A stretch of DNA of 64,000 bases. It comes from Paenibacillus sp. E222. Lineage in GTDB: Bacteria > Bacillota > Bacilli > Paenibacillales > Paenibacillaceae. The notes below the pieces were generated by a model. That model saw only the letters and a list, made by a program, of their open reading frames with translations, searched no databases and was not told the origin of the DNA. The stretch covers positions 1,798,001 to 1,862,000 of the forward strand of contig NZ_CP058552.1 of the NCBI RefSeq assembly GCF_013401555.1, written 5' to 3'. Below, piece after piece: positions 1 through 9,384 of this stretch. Each line of letters starts with the position of its first letter. Positions within the stretch are counted from its first letter, which is position 1. A program made the translations under genes and the position numbers.

Positions 1-1
1 T

Positions 2-2248
2 GACCCCGTGCAACCGAAGAAATACAGCGCTGGTGCTCATTCAGGATATGCACGTGTTAACGGCTTGAGTGATGCAAGGAATGGCAGCACTTCCGATGAG
101 GGTCAGGTGACACGTCACGTGCTTCCCTTGTCCACCATACAGACAGATCGACCTTCCAAAACGCTTCGCAAGGACGTACATCGCAGTTTCCACGATTCAG
201 ATCAGGCACTCTTTGGTCTGAATCGTACCTTGCGGCGGGTGAGTAATCGTATTGCCGAATACGGACGCCTATATTCATCGTTCGATCGAATCTACGTGAC
301 TGTCGTGACCAGGGCAGATGATCCGTTGAATGTATTGTTGCCGGAGCTTACCAAGCTGACCGAAACAATATTGGCTCAATCCTTCAAGTCGGTACAGACC
401 GATTTGCATGTGCTGGTCAGCGAGATGGAGCAGGTCGATTCCTTCGGTTATGCAAGCGCGGCGGGACTCGCTTTTCTGCGGGAATTGGATTACATGCAGG
501 GGCTGGACTATACGTTCAGTGGCAATCTGTTGGTTACGGAGGACGGCATCTCCATTCCGGTTGTACATCCCGCTTCTCCGTTATTTGATCTCGTATATAT
601 TTTGTCAGACAAGAATGAGCGGGGAACTGGCGTACCCGGCGGGTGGATCGAAAATGCCGAGATCATCTGCCGAATCTGTCTGCTCAAGAACCGGAAGCAG
701 GATGGGGATAGCTCTGGTTCCGTATTGAGCACAGGGGCCAACACGTATAACAATACGTCGTTCAAAAATAACATCCGTACGACCTCGGATCAGCATGGTT
801 ATGCCAGTGCAGGTTTTGCCGAGATTAGACGGCCGAACAAACCCATTGCACTCGCGGTGTTGTACCATCTGTATCGTTATTTGCTTGAACGGATGCGGCA
901 GGAACCCGAGTGGAGCATCAAGGACAAGCTTGCCTTTTTCGGACTGGATGGAGCTTCGGTAGAGCGCAAAGTGGAAGGGATTCTTCCTGATGAGGATCTG
1001 GTGAGCGGTATGAGCGGCATTATGACGCATAACGTCAGCTTCACCGATCTGAAGCCGCTCTCGCTGCGTGAAGCGGAGAGAGCACTGTTCGGGCATGGGG
1101 CAGAGGCGTACTACCGTGATAACGTGGTCCGTCTTGCCGAGGAACGAGTACGCCAGCGCAGCACAGAAGGCTCCCTTCGTCGTAAGGCCGAGCAATCGCG
1201 CACGGAGCATCCTGAGGTTGGCTATTTTCAATGGGCCGCCTGGAGTGACAATGGGTTCGGCAGTGTGCGTGAGGCATTGCTTGGATTGATTCGTGATAAA
1301 TCGGTGCAGCTTGAATCCGCACGGGCCTTACTGGAGCAGCGTCAGCAGGAGCGGGTAGAGGATCAGTCGTTCAAACGTGCCTTCTTCCGTGACAAACAGA
1401 ACGTGCGCAATTTAATCGATTGTTTGCTGGAACGCGTGTATGTGCCCAAAGTTGAATTGTTGCGTCTTGAGAATGAATTGCAGCTGCTTCGTGTCTACGA
1501 CACAGAGATGGAACAACTGCATACGTTCAGCCGCAGTGTAACGGAGACACTGGCAACGTTGGAACGTGTTTTACGTGAGACAGCGGTAGAGAGCATAGCG
1601 GCTGCAGATGAATATATCGGTCAGAACGTAATGGAGTACTACGGCAAAGTGACGGAAGCGTTGATCGCAGATTTGGAGGCGAAGCGTGGACGGGATGTCT
1701 GGTTCGAGGACCGCTATATGGGGGATATGAACCAGCTTGCCACAGAAGGAAACGAGCGGCTCCTGCAACGTCTGATGGAAGTATGTCATGTGATGCTGCT
1801 TACAGCAGAACCGCTCCGGGTACCTTTTGAGGAAGAATTGCTGTTACGAGCGAATGTTACCATTACCTATGGAGACAAAAATGTACTGACCCGTGATGAT
1901 CTGTTCCGCCGATTGTATCGCACACTAGAGGAGCAGGCGGTCGTTCGGGTAAGAGTATTCGACTATACGCAGGAACATCGTTATGAAGAAAAATATTTCT
2001 TTGGTGATCACCATAGTGCCTTCATGGACTACGCGGCGCATGCCGAAGAAACGTCACGGATCTATAAGCTGGGTGTGGTATACGAAGAACGAAGCAGTGG
2101 TGTGGAGAAGCTGAATCTGATGGGGGGCTTCCATCTGGAAGACCTGATGGTGTATCGCAATGGTCGGTTGTATTACGATTCGTATACGGAGAATGGTTAT
2201 GAACTCCATCCGTCCGGTCTGGCCGAGAAGCTGTCACCCATGCGTTAA
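2..2248 (+). CDS. Tubulin_2-like protein, 5' end outside the window
   Basis: The frame is open from position 2, so the gene probably begins upstream; the first in-window start is GTG at 8. About 748 residues are visible. The first ~230 (a stretch with VTVVTRADDP, then FDLVYILSDKNERG near residue 200) recall the later part of bacterial Tubulin_2-type proteins, whose GTP-binding Gly-rich loop would lie upstream. The C-terminal 400 residues are highly charged, rich in Arg, Glu and Leu and probably helical or coiled-coil. No signal peptide or membrane segment is visible. It leads a same-strand set with a vWA protein, a GTPase and a GAP1-like protein, so I infer a cytoskeletal or scaffold role in that system. 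The tubulin assignment rests on remembered family patterns without the diagnostic loop. Confidence 0.6.
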   Translation, partial: DPVQPKKYSAGAHSGYARVNGLSDARNGSTSDEGQVTRHVLPLSTIQTDRPSKTLRKDVHRSFHDSDQALFGLNRTLRRVSNRIAEYGRLYSSFDRIYVTVVTRADDPLNVLLPELTKLTETILAQSFKSVQTDLHVLVSEMEQVDSFGYASAAGLAFLRELDYMQGLDYTFSGNLLVTEDGISIPVVHPASPLFDLVYILSDKNERGTGVPGGWIENAEIICRICLLKNRKQDGDSSGSVLSTGANTYNNTSFKNNIRTTSDQHGYASAGFAEIRRPNKPIALAVLYHLYRYLLERMRQEPEWSIKDKLAFFGLDGASVERKVEGILPDEDLVSGMSGIMTHNVSFTDLKPLSLREAERALFGHGAEAYYRDNVVRLAEERVRQRSTEGSLRRKAEQSRTEHPEVGYFQWAAWSDNGFGSVREALLGLIRDKSVQLESARALLEQRQQERVEDQSFKRAFFRDKQNVRNLIDCLLERVYVPKVELLRLENELQLLRVYDTEMEQLHTFSRSVTETLATLERVLRETAVESIAAADEYIGQNVMEYYGKVTEALIADLEAKRGRDVWFEDRYMGDMNQLATEGNERLLQRLMEVCHVMLLTAEPLRVPFEEELLLRANVTITYGDKNVLTRDDLFRRLYRTLEEQAVVRVRVFDYTQEHRYEEKYFFGDHHSAFMDYAAHAEETSRIYKLGVVYEERSSGVEKLNLMGGFHLEDLMVYRNGRLYYDSYTENGYELHPSGLAEKLSPMR

Positions 2249-2280
2249 AACATAAGGCTGTATCTCATATGGACGGAAGG

Positions 2281-2368
2281 GAGGGAGGTACAGATGGACG
2301 ACGGAACCAGGGGCCTAAAGCCGGGCACAGTGCATCTCATTGGCTCGCTGTGTCCGGGAGTGGCTTGA
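2281..2368 (+). other. Possible 24-codon micro-ORF behind a strong RBS
   Basis: A strong purine-rich Shine-Dalgarno (GAGGGAGGT, 2281-2289) sits 4 bases before ATG 2294, which opens a 24-codon frame ending at TGA 2366-2368 (begins MDDGTRGLKPG). The gap between the tubulin-like gene and the vWA gene (2249-2478) holds nothing else clear. It could be a leader peptide, the degraded start of a gene, or chance. I cannot support a product function. Confidence 0.25.
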
Positions 2369-2478
2369 CGTCGTCGATCTGTTTTCCGTTCATGAACATG
2401 AAGATTCTTGTTTTTCTTCATCCGGTTTCGTATTAATTCAGCTGTTCAACGGCTGGTTTGGAAAGGATGCATGCAAAC

Positions 2479-3762
2479 ATGCAGCGAAAAATCAATCTTC
2501 TCCTGGTCCTGTTCAGCCTAATTGGCGGAGCTGTGGGCTTTGCGGCTGGAGAAATCATGCTGCGTCAGTGGCTCGGGGAAATGCCCCGTCTATTGCTGAT
2601 GGGATTATACTTTGGCGTGTTGGCGCTTAGTGTTGGATTATTCTGTTTACTCGCAGAGATGATCTCGCCAAAGCTGAACGGAGCTTCCTGGAAGCTTCGA
2701 TATCTAGGACTATCTTGGAAACTGCTTGTTCCAGCAACGCTGGCGCTGTTGTTTGTCGTTGGACTTGCCCTGCAATTGCTGTATCAGATTAACCCAGGCG
2801 GTGTGAAACAAGTCAAAGACATCGTACTGATGATTGATAACTCAGGCAGTATGAGTGAGACAGACCCGGATAACGGTCGCTTTGAAGCGGCCAAAACACT
2901 GATCAGCCAAATGGAAAGCGACAAACAGGTGGCGGTGATTACCTTTGATGATCACCCCGAGCTGCTTCAGCCGTTCACCCCGTTGGACAGCGAAGCTGCC
3001 AAAAATGAGGTGTACAGCAAAATAGACGGCATCGTGACGACCTCGGGCGGAACTAATTTCGATGCAGCACTGCGGGAAGCGATGGAACAGATTAAGGGCA
3101 AACAGGACCCGAAACGTGGAACGGTAGCGATCCTGTTATCCGATGGATTCAGTGATGCAGACACATCCGGCATTTTGTCTGAGTATGCGAATGAACAGAT
3201 TGCCGTCAATACGGTGGGACTGAGTCTGGTGGACCCTTCCGGAACCGACTTGCTGCGTCATATCGCCCAGCAGACGGGCGGTATGTACTATGATGTACCA
3301 GATTCCGGTGGACTTAATCTGGCATTCCAGCAAATTTACGATACGATTGATGAACGAACGCTGGTGACCGAACGTACAGGCATGATGGAGCATAGTACGT
3401 ATCTGGCTATCTTTAGAGTGGCTGCCTTACTGTTGATTGGTGTCGCACTAGGCGTGTCGCTTGGACTGGTATTCGATAACCGTCATCTTGCACTCAGTTT
3501 CGGAATTGGGGGTGCCGTGTCTGGTCTATTGGCTGGACTTCTGCTCGAATGGGGTCTGGACGGATCAACAGTTGGTGATACATTTGTGAGATTTGGAGCG
3601 ATGCTCATCTTATCTGGTGTGTTAACCCTGTTCAGCTGGATCATTCCGATCAAGGAGAATACACCGCGGAAGACGCGTGGGCGCCGCGATGCTGGTGGAG
3701 GAACCAATTCGGTGGAAGGATTCGGTCAGCGGGCAAGAGATTCGCGCAGCAAAGGATTTTGA
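2479..3762 (+). CDS. Membrane-anchored von Willebrand factor A domain protein
   Basis: A 427-residue protein with three predicted N-terminal membrane segments (about 5-25, 36-60, 82-102), a vWA domain (about 113-300), then further hydrophobic segments and a basic C-terminal tail. The metal-ion-dependent adhesion site is intact: Asp120, Ser122 and Ser124 in DNSGSMS, a Thr in GGTNFD and an Asp in LLSDGFSD. vWA domains bind protein partners through a divalent metal. I chose ATG 2479 because GAAAGG (2461-2466) is about 12 bases upstream; TTG 2458 and ATG 2467 lack usable spacing. It lies between the tubulin-like and GTPase genes, suggesting a membrane adaptor in the same assembly. The vWA call is firm; the role is inferred. 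Confidence 0.88.
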   Translation: MQRKINLLLVLFSLIGGAVGFAAGEIMLRQWLGEMPRLLLMGLYFGVLALSVGLFCLLAEMISPKLNGASWKLRYLGLSWKLLVPATLALLFVVGLALQLLYQINPGGVKQVKDIVLMIDNSGSMSETDPDNGRFEAAKTLISQMESDKQVAVITFDDHPELLQPFTPLDSEAAKNEVYSKIDGIVTTSGGTNFDAALREAMEQIKGKQDPKRGTVAILLSDGFSDADTSGILSEYANEQIAVNTVGLSLVDPSGTDLLRHIAQQTGGMYYDVPDSGGLNLAFQQIYDTIDERTLVTERTGMMEHSTYLAIFRVAALLLIGVALGVSLGLVFDNRHLALSFGIGGAVSGLLAGLLLEWGLDGSTVGDTFVRFGAMLILSGVLTLFSWIIPIKENTPRKTRGRRDAGGGTNSVEGFGQRARDSRSKGF

Positions 3763-3782
3763 CGTCTGGAGGTAGGCGATAG

Positions 3783-4430
3783 ATGCGTTTTATGGATGCA
3801 GACCCTTCAGCGCCCCTGATTCGCAGACTGACACTTGCAGTGGACGAGAGCCAGTGTACACTTCGCTGGCTCTGGCCAGAGAGCGTGGAAGCTGTATATG
3901 TTGAACGGCTGGAGCTCGATATGATGGGTGATGATCGTACCGGGGAACAGGCTGCACAGGGCAAGCTGAAGTTATACACAAAAGAAGAATATAAGGCGAG
4001 CAATGGATATATGGATCGAATCACGGGTTTTGGTGCCATCCGTTATACAGTGTATGTGTGTCAGATGGAGGAGGACGGGCCAGTTCTGGTGCGTCAGCGT
4101 GATGGGGACAACACGGTCGTTGCCAGTGCAGGCAAGGCGGATATTCGCTTTTCGATCCGGTACAAGAGCGGTTTTTTTCAGAAACGAAAAAGTGTACTGA
4201 TGACCGTCACAACGGAAGCACCTGTTCCGAAGGAAGCGCTCTGTTATGTCCGCAAGCAAGGCGGGGTTCCGTTGAATAAGGAAGATGGCACGGTGTACCC
4301 TTTTGTGAGTGATTTTGCTCCCGGGAGAAATGAGATGCCGCCCGTCGAGGTCGCCAAGGACGATTACGTAAGGTTGTTCTTCACGGATGGACCGAAATAT
4401 GGAGCCGCCTATCGGCTTATATCAGACTAG
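3783..4430 (+). CDS. Unknown protein of the GTPase cluster
   Basis: A 215-residue protein I do not recognise. It has no signal peptide, membrane segment or cysteine pair; alternating hydrophobic and polar residues (for example RLTLAVDESQCTLRW and DIRFSIRYKSG) suggest a beta-sandwich. The start ATG 3783 has GGAGGT at 3768-3773. It lies 20 bases after the vWA gene and 90 bases before the GTPase gene on the same strand, so it is probably co-transcribed and may be a small accessory or partner of the vWA or GTPase protein. No catalytic motif is visible. Confidence 0.7.
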   Translation: MRFMDADPSAPLIRRLTLAVDESQCTLRWLWPESVEAVYVERLELDMMGDDRTGEQAAQGKLKLYTKEEYKASNGYMDRITGFGAIRYTVYVCQMEEDGPVLVRQRDGDNTVVASAGKADIRFSIRYKSGFFQKRKSVLMTVTTEAPVPKEALCYVRKQGGVPLNKEDGTVYPFVSDFAPGRNEMPPVEVAKDDYVRLFFTDGPKYGAAYRLISD

Positions 4431-4520
4431 ATAGTTAGGCGAGTTCTTACACAGAAACTCTGTCATCGTAGTGCAAGTGTAAATCAACGTTGTCTAACGG
4501 ATCAGGGGAGGGGAGTGGCT

Positions 4521-5780
4521 ATGAGCTTTTTTAGTCGGTTTTTGAAGAGACAGCAGCCGGAAGAGCGGCCGTTGTTTTACGATATCGTATGTCCGTATTG
4601 TTTCAGCAAGTTTTCACCGGAGGAGGTTGTGTTCCGGGCTGCGCATCATCGCGACGACGATGAGGACTACGCACTTGGGGAAGATGCGAAGCTCAATCGA
4701 TATCGCGAACGGTTTGGACTGGATACGGTGTTTGATATGGAGGCCGTGCTGGCTCCGCATGATGTACCGGAGGAACATCGCATCTATTCGGATAACATTG
4801 TAATGGGCCTGAACGACCGTTACGGTGTCGTTACGCGGCGTCGGCTATGTCCACAGTGCCACAACGAGCTGCCTGTCACAGCAGGCAAAGCACCAAGCAA
4901 TATCATTTCCATTATCGGGGCATCCCAGGTGGGTAAATCCGTCTACATGACTTCATTAATTCATACATTGCAGCATTACACAGCCGATCATTTTGATGCG
5001 GCCTGCATGCCGCTGAATGCGGAGATTAGCCGCCGGTTCCGTGCCGATTATGAAGAACCATTATTCGAGCGGGGCGATTTGCTGGATTCAACGCAGAAGG
5101 AGAAGCTGCAGGAGCCGTTTATTTTCCAATTTGTATTCAAGGATGAAGATAAAGCTCCGCTGACACTGGTGTTCTTTGACGTCGCTGGTGAAGGTATGGT
5201 GGAGCAGGACTATCTGGGACTTCACGGGCAGCATATCAAGAACTCGGCAGGCATTCTGTTTATGGTGGACCCGCTTCAGATTCGTTCGATCCGGGACAAA
5301 ATCCGCATCAACCTTGGCAACGAGCCAGGCGAGTGGACGCCAAGATACGATGAGCCGCGTGACGTGGTGTTAACGATGTTCGGTGACTTTATCGCGTACC
5401 AGGATAAAGCCAAGACGAATATTCCAACAGCCGTTGTACTCACCAAAAGTGACATGCTGCATTCCCTCAAGGACGAAGAGGGTGATTATATCAAATCCAA
5501 CAGCAATGTGTTCCGCAACATGGTGCACCGCGACTGGTTTGATCTTACCGAATTCGAGAATATCGACGGGGAGATCCGGCGTTTTATCGAGAAGGTGGAC
5601 CGTCCGTTTAAAGGCACGATGGATGTGTACTTTAAGGATACAGCTTACTTTGCGGTGTCTGCGCTGGGAAGCAATCCGGTGGATATGAAGCTGCAAGGTG
5701 TGGTCAGCCCAATCCGTGTCGATGAGCCATTCCTCTGGCTGCTGTACAAGCTGAAGTACATTGAGGGGAGAGTGGGATGA
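4521..5780 (+). CDS. Zinc-ribbon double-GTPase-type P-loop protein
   Basis: A 419-residue protein. Two CxxC knuckles (Cys24/27 and Cys110/113) bracket a charged insert and probably form a zinc ribbon. The P-loop NTPase domain follows: Walker A GASQVGKS (133-140), a Walker B/G3-like DVAGEG and a G4-like TKSD, which fits a TRAFAC-type GTPase. The combination matches what I recall as the DO-GTPase (double-GTPase) families found next to GAP1 proteins in predicted conflict systems. I chose ATG 4521 over in-frame GTG 4515 because the GGGGAGGGGAG run suits it. Its stop overlaps the next start by four bases (ATGA at 5777), a sign of translational coupling with the GAP1-like gene. Nucleotide specificity is inferred from TKSD. 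Confidence 0.85.
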   Translation: MSFFSRFLKRQQPEERPLFYDIVCPYCFSKFSPEEVVFRAAHHRDDDEDYALGEDAKLNRYRERFGLDTVFDMEAVLAPHDVPEEHRIYSDNIVMGLNDRYGVVTRRRLCPQCHNELPVTAGKAPSNIISIIGASQVGKSVYMTSLIHTLQHYTADHFDAACMPLNAEISRRFRADYEEPLFERGDLLDSTQKEKLQEPFIFQFVFKDEDKAPLTLVFFDVAGEGMVEQDYLGLHGQHIKNSAGILFMVDPLQIRSIRDKIRINLGNEPGEWTPRYDEPRDVVLTMFGDFIAYQDKAKTNIPTAVVLTKSDMLHSLKDEEGDYIKSNSNVFRNMVHRDWFDLTEFENIDGEIRRFIEKVDRPFKGTMDVYFKDTAYFAVSALGSNPVDMKLQGVVSPIRVDEPFLWLLYKLKYIEGRVG

Positions 5781-8700
5781 TGCGTTCTTCCGTAACCCCG
5801 CCAATTGAACAACAGCTGTATACTCGAGAGCGGCGCGGGGTGTTCCGCACAACGGAGGGGTTCGATACGGTTGCCGCATCGCCGGGACTGGACCCTTCTT
5901 TTATCAAAAAAGTGCTTCATCCCTACTGCGTCTATGACGCTCCAGCGGAGCTGACGGGCCGGAGTGAGAAGGATGAGACGAAGTTTCCCCCGTCCATTCA
6001 TCTGCTGCATCTGGAGAGTGGAGAGACGATCCTTGGGCAAAATGTGTACCAGTCTGCTGACTTTACTGGGCTGCGCAGTGCCTTTTTCGCTCATAACTAT
6101 GTCTTGTCTCCTGAACGCTCGGAAGAGCAGATGAAGCAAGGCGGCTGGCTGGATGCTGTGTTCGCCACGTCATATGACATCGAACAAGGTACAGTGCTGC
6201 CATCGCTTAATGAATTACCACGAGCAGCTGGTGTTGGACAAAGCTCTCCAAGCCAGATTCTTAGCGCTCTGAAAATGGACGAGGTCGTATTCAAGCGTCT
6301 GCTCTACGCTGTCATGCAAGCTGTAGCGACACGTCGGAAGGTATATATTGCACTTGATGTGCCTGCTGAAGAAGTTACAACCGGAGCCAAGGGACTGCTG
6401 CGTTTGTTATATACGGCGCTGCCTTACGCGTTTCGGCGGCAGCTCGGCTTTATGACGTTTGCGAAGGAGCCGCAGGCGAAGAAAGGCATCCACCTCCAGT
6501 TTGTGGAGCGGGGTACGCTGCGTCCGAAAGATCGGAACACGGAGAAGGATTTCACCTTTGATCTGGTATCGGGCAGAGTTACCCATGCAGATGCATCTGT
6601 GGCGAAGCTTCCTTATGCCGAATTCGCCTGGTCACTGCTGCACGAACCTGCGGCCGGCGATTCATTTTATACTTTTGCGGATGAGATGCTGTCCGGAATG
6701 GAGCCTGGGCGGGAGCTCTCCATTGAAGCGTACGGGGAACTTTCTATGTTCTATCGTCTGGAGCAGGGTATGGAAGAGTTGTACCTGAATAACAAAAGCG
6801 AGATCCTGAGTGGCTTGCTCACCTACTTGAAACCGGAAGGTGGAGCGCAGCAACGTTCACGTTTGAATGAGTTGTTCCTGACGCTGCTCAGTCGTGAGCT
6901 GGACAGCGTCAAACGGGAGAATGTACCTGAAGAATCGGTTGCAGCACGCATCGGGGAGTATTTCCGGGTCGCTGCGCCACTCGTACAGTCCCGAATCGTG
7001 GATTATTTCATCTATGGCGTCAATAACGCCCGTTCGCAGAAACGTATGCGTGCTGTACAGGAACTGTATGGCTTGCTGGATCGGGACAGTCTGTTAAGCC
7101 GTGCTTTCTTCGACAAAGTGCTGGCGAACGACTCACTGACCAAGCTGCTGTTCGAGCCCTATCTGGATAATCAGTTGAAACGCACAGAATCAGCTGCCGA
7201 CGTCGTGGAAGTGATCCAGAGATGGATTACATCTCACCCGTCTGCCATTCACAATAACTTCTTGCTGGAACGGACAGCAACCGAACTGCGTGAACGTTTG
7301 TGTTCGGCGCCCAACCCCGTTCAGTCTGCCAATGAGGCACTTAAGCGGGTTAGTATATTGGATCGTGTACCAGCTGCAGGCTCCTTAGATACAGGTATTA
7401 CCGCCCGAATTGGGCAGTCTGGAGCTGCAGTACGCGCTAATCGGAAAGGTGGACCTGGGTCCGCTGTCCAACCACCGGCGTATCAGGAGGATTTAACCCG
7501 GCTCGCAGATAAGCTGGCTTACGTCATTAACTTATTTATGATCCAGGATCTCGATCTGGAGCGGGTTAACCGTGAGCAGCTGTTAAGCATTGATATTTTG
7601 CTGCACGGAAACGAGGTTCGGGACTGGGCTGCTCGCCAGGGCTCAGATGTATCTGCGCGTACAAACATGATGTTGGCAGCGAGAGCATGGCTTAGCGGTG
7701 AGGGGCGTGACGAAGAGGAACTGGAATCCCTCTCTTTGGCCGAACGTAATGAGCTCCAGCGCTGGACGCGTCGCTGGCTTGCCGGAGAGCTTCGCGATCG
7801 CCCAGATACGGCTTCATTTGAAGCACTGCCGCTGGCTTTCTATCGCGGTGGCAGTGGCAGCAACAGACTCGATTATCCAGGCCTGATTGAATTTATCTAC
7901 AGTAGTTCAGGACGTACAGAAGTTTTGTATCAATTTATGGAGTGGTCAGGGAATCAACGCATGTTTATTCGCGGCTCCAACGCACATAAGGGATACGCGG
8001 ATGCAATCGTGGCCTATTTCAAGGCCCATGATCGCGAAGCCTTTAAGTCAAAGGCAGCTTTCAAGCCCTATTATGCCAGAGCAAGCAAGACGATGAAGCC
8101 GGCCTACGACCGCGCCAAAACAGAGTTGTCTTCGCCGCTGGTGCGCATACTGACAGGTAAAAGGAAGAATCTTTTTCTAGGATTGGTCATTATCATCCTG
8201 ATTCTTGGTATTGCAGGAGGCACGTATGCCTTGATAGGGGATAAGGCGGAGACACCTGCGGCATCACCTCCACCGACACAGGAGCCCGTTGTTCCTGCTG
8301 AACCTGAGGTGGAGCTCGCTGAACAGATCGCCTACCTCGTTCCGGCATCCGAAGGGGACGACGGTACACAAACACCTGCCCAGTTGGTGATCCGGTACAG
8401 AAATGAAACGGACAGCAATGCTTTGCAAACGGGCACTCTCCAATGGAACTTGAAAGATGGTACGACACAGGAGCTCCATGCTGAGGGTGAATGGGAGAGT
8501 TTCAACCGAAATGAGGAGCCGGATGGGGGAGCTACTGCTGGGAACAGCTCAGAAGGCACGCCTGAAGGCAGCTCTGCAGGTTCTTCTACCGATACTGCGG
8601 ATGATACTCAGCCGAGCGGAGAAACCGAGCAAGGAGCAGATTCAGCCTCAACGGAGGGCAACACTTCAGATCCAGCAGCAGGGAGCACATCGACGGATGC

Positions 8701-8953
8701 AGGTACTGGCACAGCCTCTGACACTGCGGATGAAGGCACAGGACAGGGAGATGTAGATGGCACGCCTTCTGATTCGTCTCAGTCTACAGGAGCAGATTCA
8801 TCTTCAGTGGAAAACCTGACTGTTGCCGAAGCAGATCGTCTGTATCCTTATGGGCACCAAGTCGAACTTCCGGCCGATTTTGATCTAAAGGACATCGTAA
8901 GTGTTCAGAGTGGAACGACTGTGATTAACCTAGTCCCGGAACCGAAGCTCTAA
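5777..8953 (+). CDS. GAP1-like GTPase-associated membrane protein
   Basis: A 1058-residue protein. The N-terminus (LYTRERRGVFRTTEGFDTV, then a SPGLD and HPYC stretch) matches my memory of GAP1-N2, the type 2 N-terminal domain of GTPase-associated protein 1, followed by the long helical middle region. A single membrane segment lies near residue 800 (LFLGLVIIILILGIAGGTYA). After it comes an acidic Ser/Thr/Gly/Glu-rich linker (about 890-985) and a short C-terminal domain. With no signal peptide, the large N-terminal part should be cytoplasmic and the tail outside. The start overlaps the GTPase stop, so the two are very probably partners. Family assignment is from remembered motifs; whether it stimulates GTP hydrolysis is not shown here. 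Confidence 0.78.
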   Translation: MMRSSVTPPIEQQLYTRERRGVFRTTEGFDTVAASPGLDPSFIKKVLHPYCVYDAPAELTGRSEKDETKFPPSIHLLHLESGETILGQNVYQSADFTGLRSAFFAHNYVLSPERSEEQMKQGGWLDAVFATSYDIEQGTVLPSLNELPRAAGVGQSSPSQILSALKMDEVVFKRLLYAVMQAVATRRKVYIALDVPAEEVTTGAKGLLRLLYTALPYAFRRQLGFMTFAKEPQAKKGIHLQFVERGTLRPKDRNTEKDFTFDLVSGRVTHADASVAKLPYAEFAWSLLHEPAAGDSFYTFADEMLSGMEPGRELSIEAYGELSMFYRLEQGMEELYLNNKSEILSGLLTYLKPEGGAQQRSRLNELFLTLLSRELDSVKRENVPEESVAARIGEYFRVAAPLVQSRIVDYFIYGVNNARSQKRMRAVQELYGLLDRDSLLSRAFFDKVLANDSLTKLLFEPYLDNQLKRTESAADVVEVIQRWITSHPSAIHNNFLLERTATELRERLCSAPNPVQSANEALKRVSILDRVPAAGSLDTGITARIGQSGAAVRANRKGGPGSAVQPPAYQEDLTRLADKLAYVINLFMIQDLDLERVNREQLLSIDILLHGNEVRDWAARQGSDVSARTNMMLAARAWLSGEGRDEEELESLSLAERNELQRWTRRWLAGELRDRPDTASFEALPLAFYRGGSGSNRLDYPGLIEFIYSSSGRTEVLYQFMEWSGNQRMFIRGSNAHKGYADAIVAYFKAHDREAFKSKAAFKPYYARASKTMKPAYDRAKTELSSPLVRILTGKRKNLFLGLVIIILILGIAGGTYALIGDKAETPAASPPPTQEPVVPAEPEVELAEQIAYLVPASEGDDGTQTPAQLVIRYRNETDSNALQTGTLQWNLKDGTTQELHAEGEWESFNRNEEPDGGATAGNSSEGTPEGSSAGSSTDTADDTQPSGETEQGADSASTEGNTSDPAAGSTSTDAGTGTASDTADEGTGQGDVDGTPSDSSQSTGADSSSVENLTVAEADRLYPYGHQVELPADFDLKDIVSVQSGTTVINLVPEPKL

Positions 8954-8983
8954 GCGGTATTACGTGAATATACTATTAATGTG

Positions 8984-9026
8984 AATACAGCCACCTCGAA
9001 GAATTTCGTAGGGGCTGTATTTTTTT
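8984..9026 (+). terminator. Rho-independent terminator after the GTPase cluster
   Basis: AATACAGCC (8984-8992) pairs with GGCTGTATT at 9013-9021, with extra pairing inside, followed by a run of T to 9026. It ends the 1-8953 transcript. Confidence 0.85.
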
Positions 9027-9249
9027 GTTCAAGCGATGGATGTGAGTTTTACAAAATGAATCAATATAGGTCTATTTTTCACAATTCGGACACATTATTA
9101 AGATACTGGGTAAATTCGGCCAACGCAAAGCGATGAAATGCACGTACACGATGAGAAAAGCTCTCACATAAAGTGCGGACAATCTGATCGATTTCTAGTA
9201 AAACACCTCAAAAATAGCTCTTAACCGTCAAGGAATTTAGTATTTACTG

Positions 9250-9279
9250 TTGACAAATGATAATGATTATCAGTATCTT
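9250..9279 (+). promoter_or_regulatory. Promoter with a perfect Fur box
   Basis: A consensus -35 TTGACA (9250-9255) is followed after 18 bases by TATCTT (9274-9279). Between them TGATAATGATTATCA (9258-9272) is an exact 7-1-7 Fur operator of the Bacillus type. Fur with iron bound here would block RNA polymerase, so the gene at 9385 should be induced when iron is scarce. The rest of the 8954-9384 gap shows nothing else clear. Confidence 0.9.
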
Positions 9280-9384
9280 TAGAGTATAAGATCTTGTTGC
9301 GCCGGAAATACGCTGAACTACAATTTCGTTTTCGTTGTCATAGCCGGAATACATAACCGGGATAAATGAGAGAGGGATGATCGC

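Noticed and set aside
2340..2630. 96-codon plus-strand frame overlapping the vWA start
   Set aside because: It overlaps the first 150 bases of a clear vWA gene, has a Cys/Ser-rich composition and no RBS.
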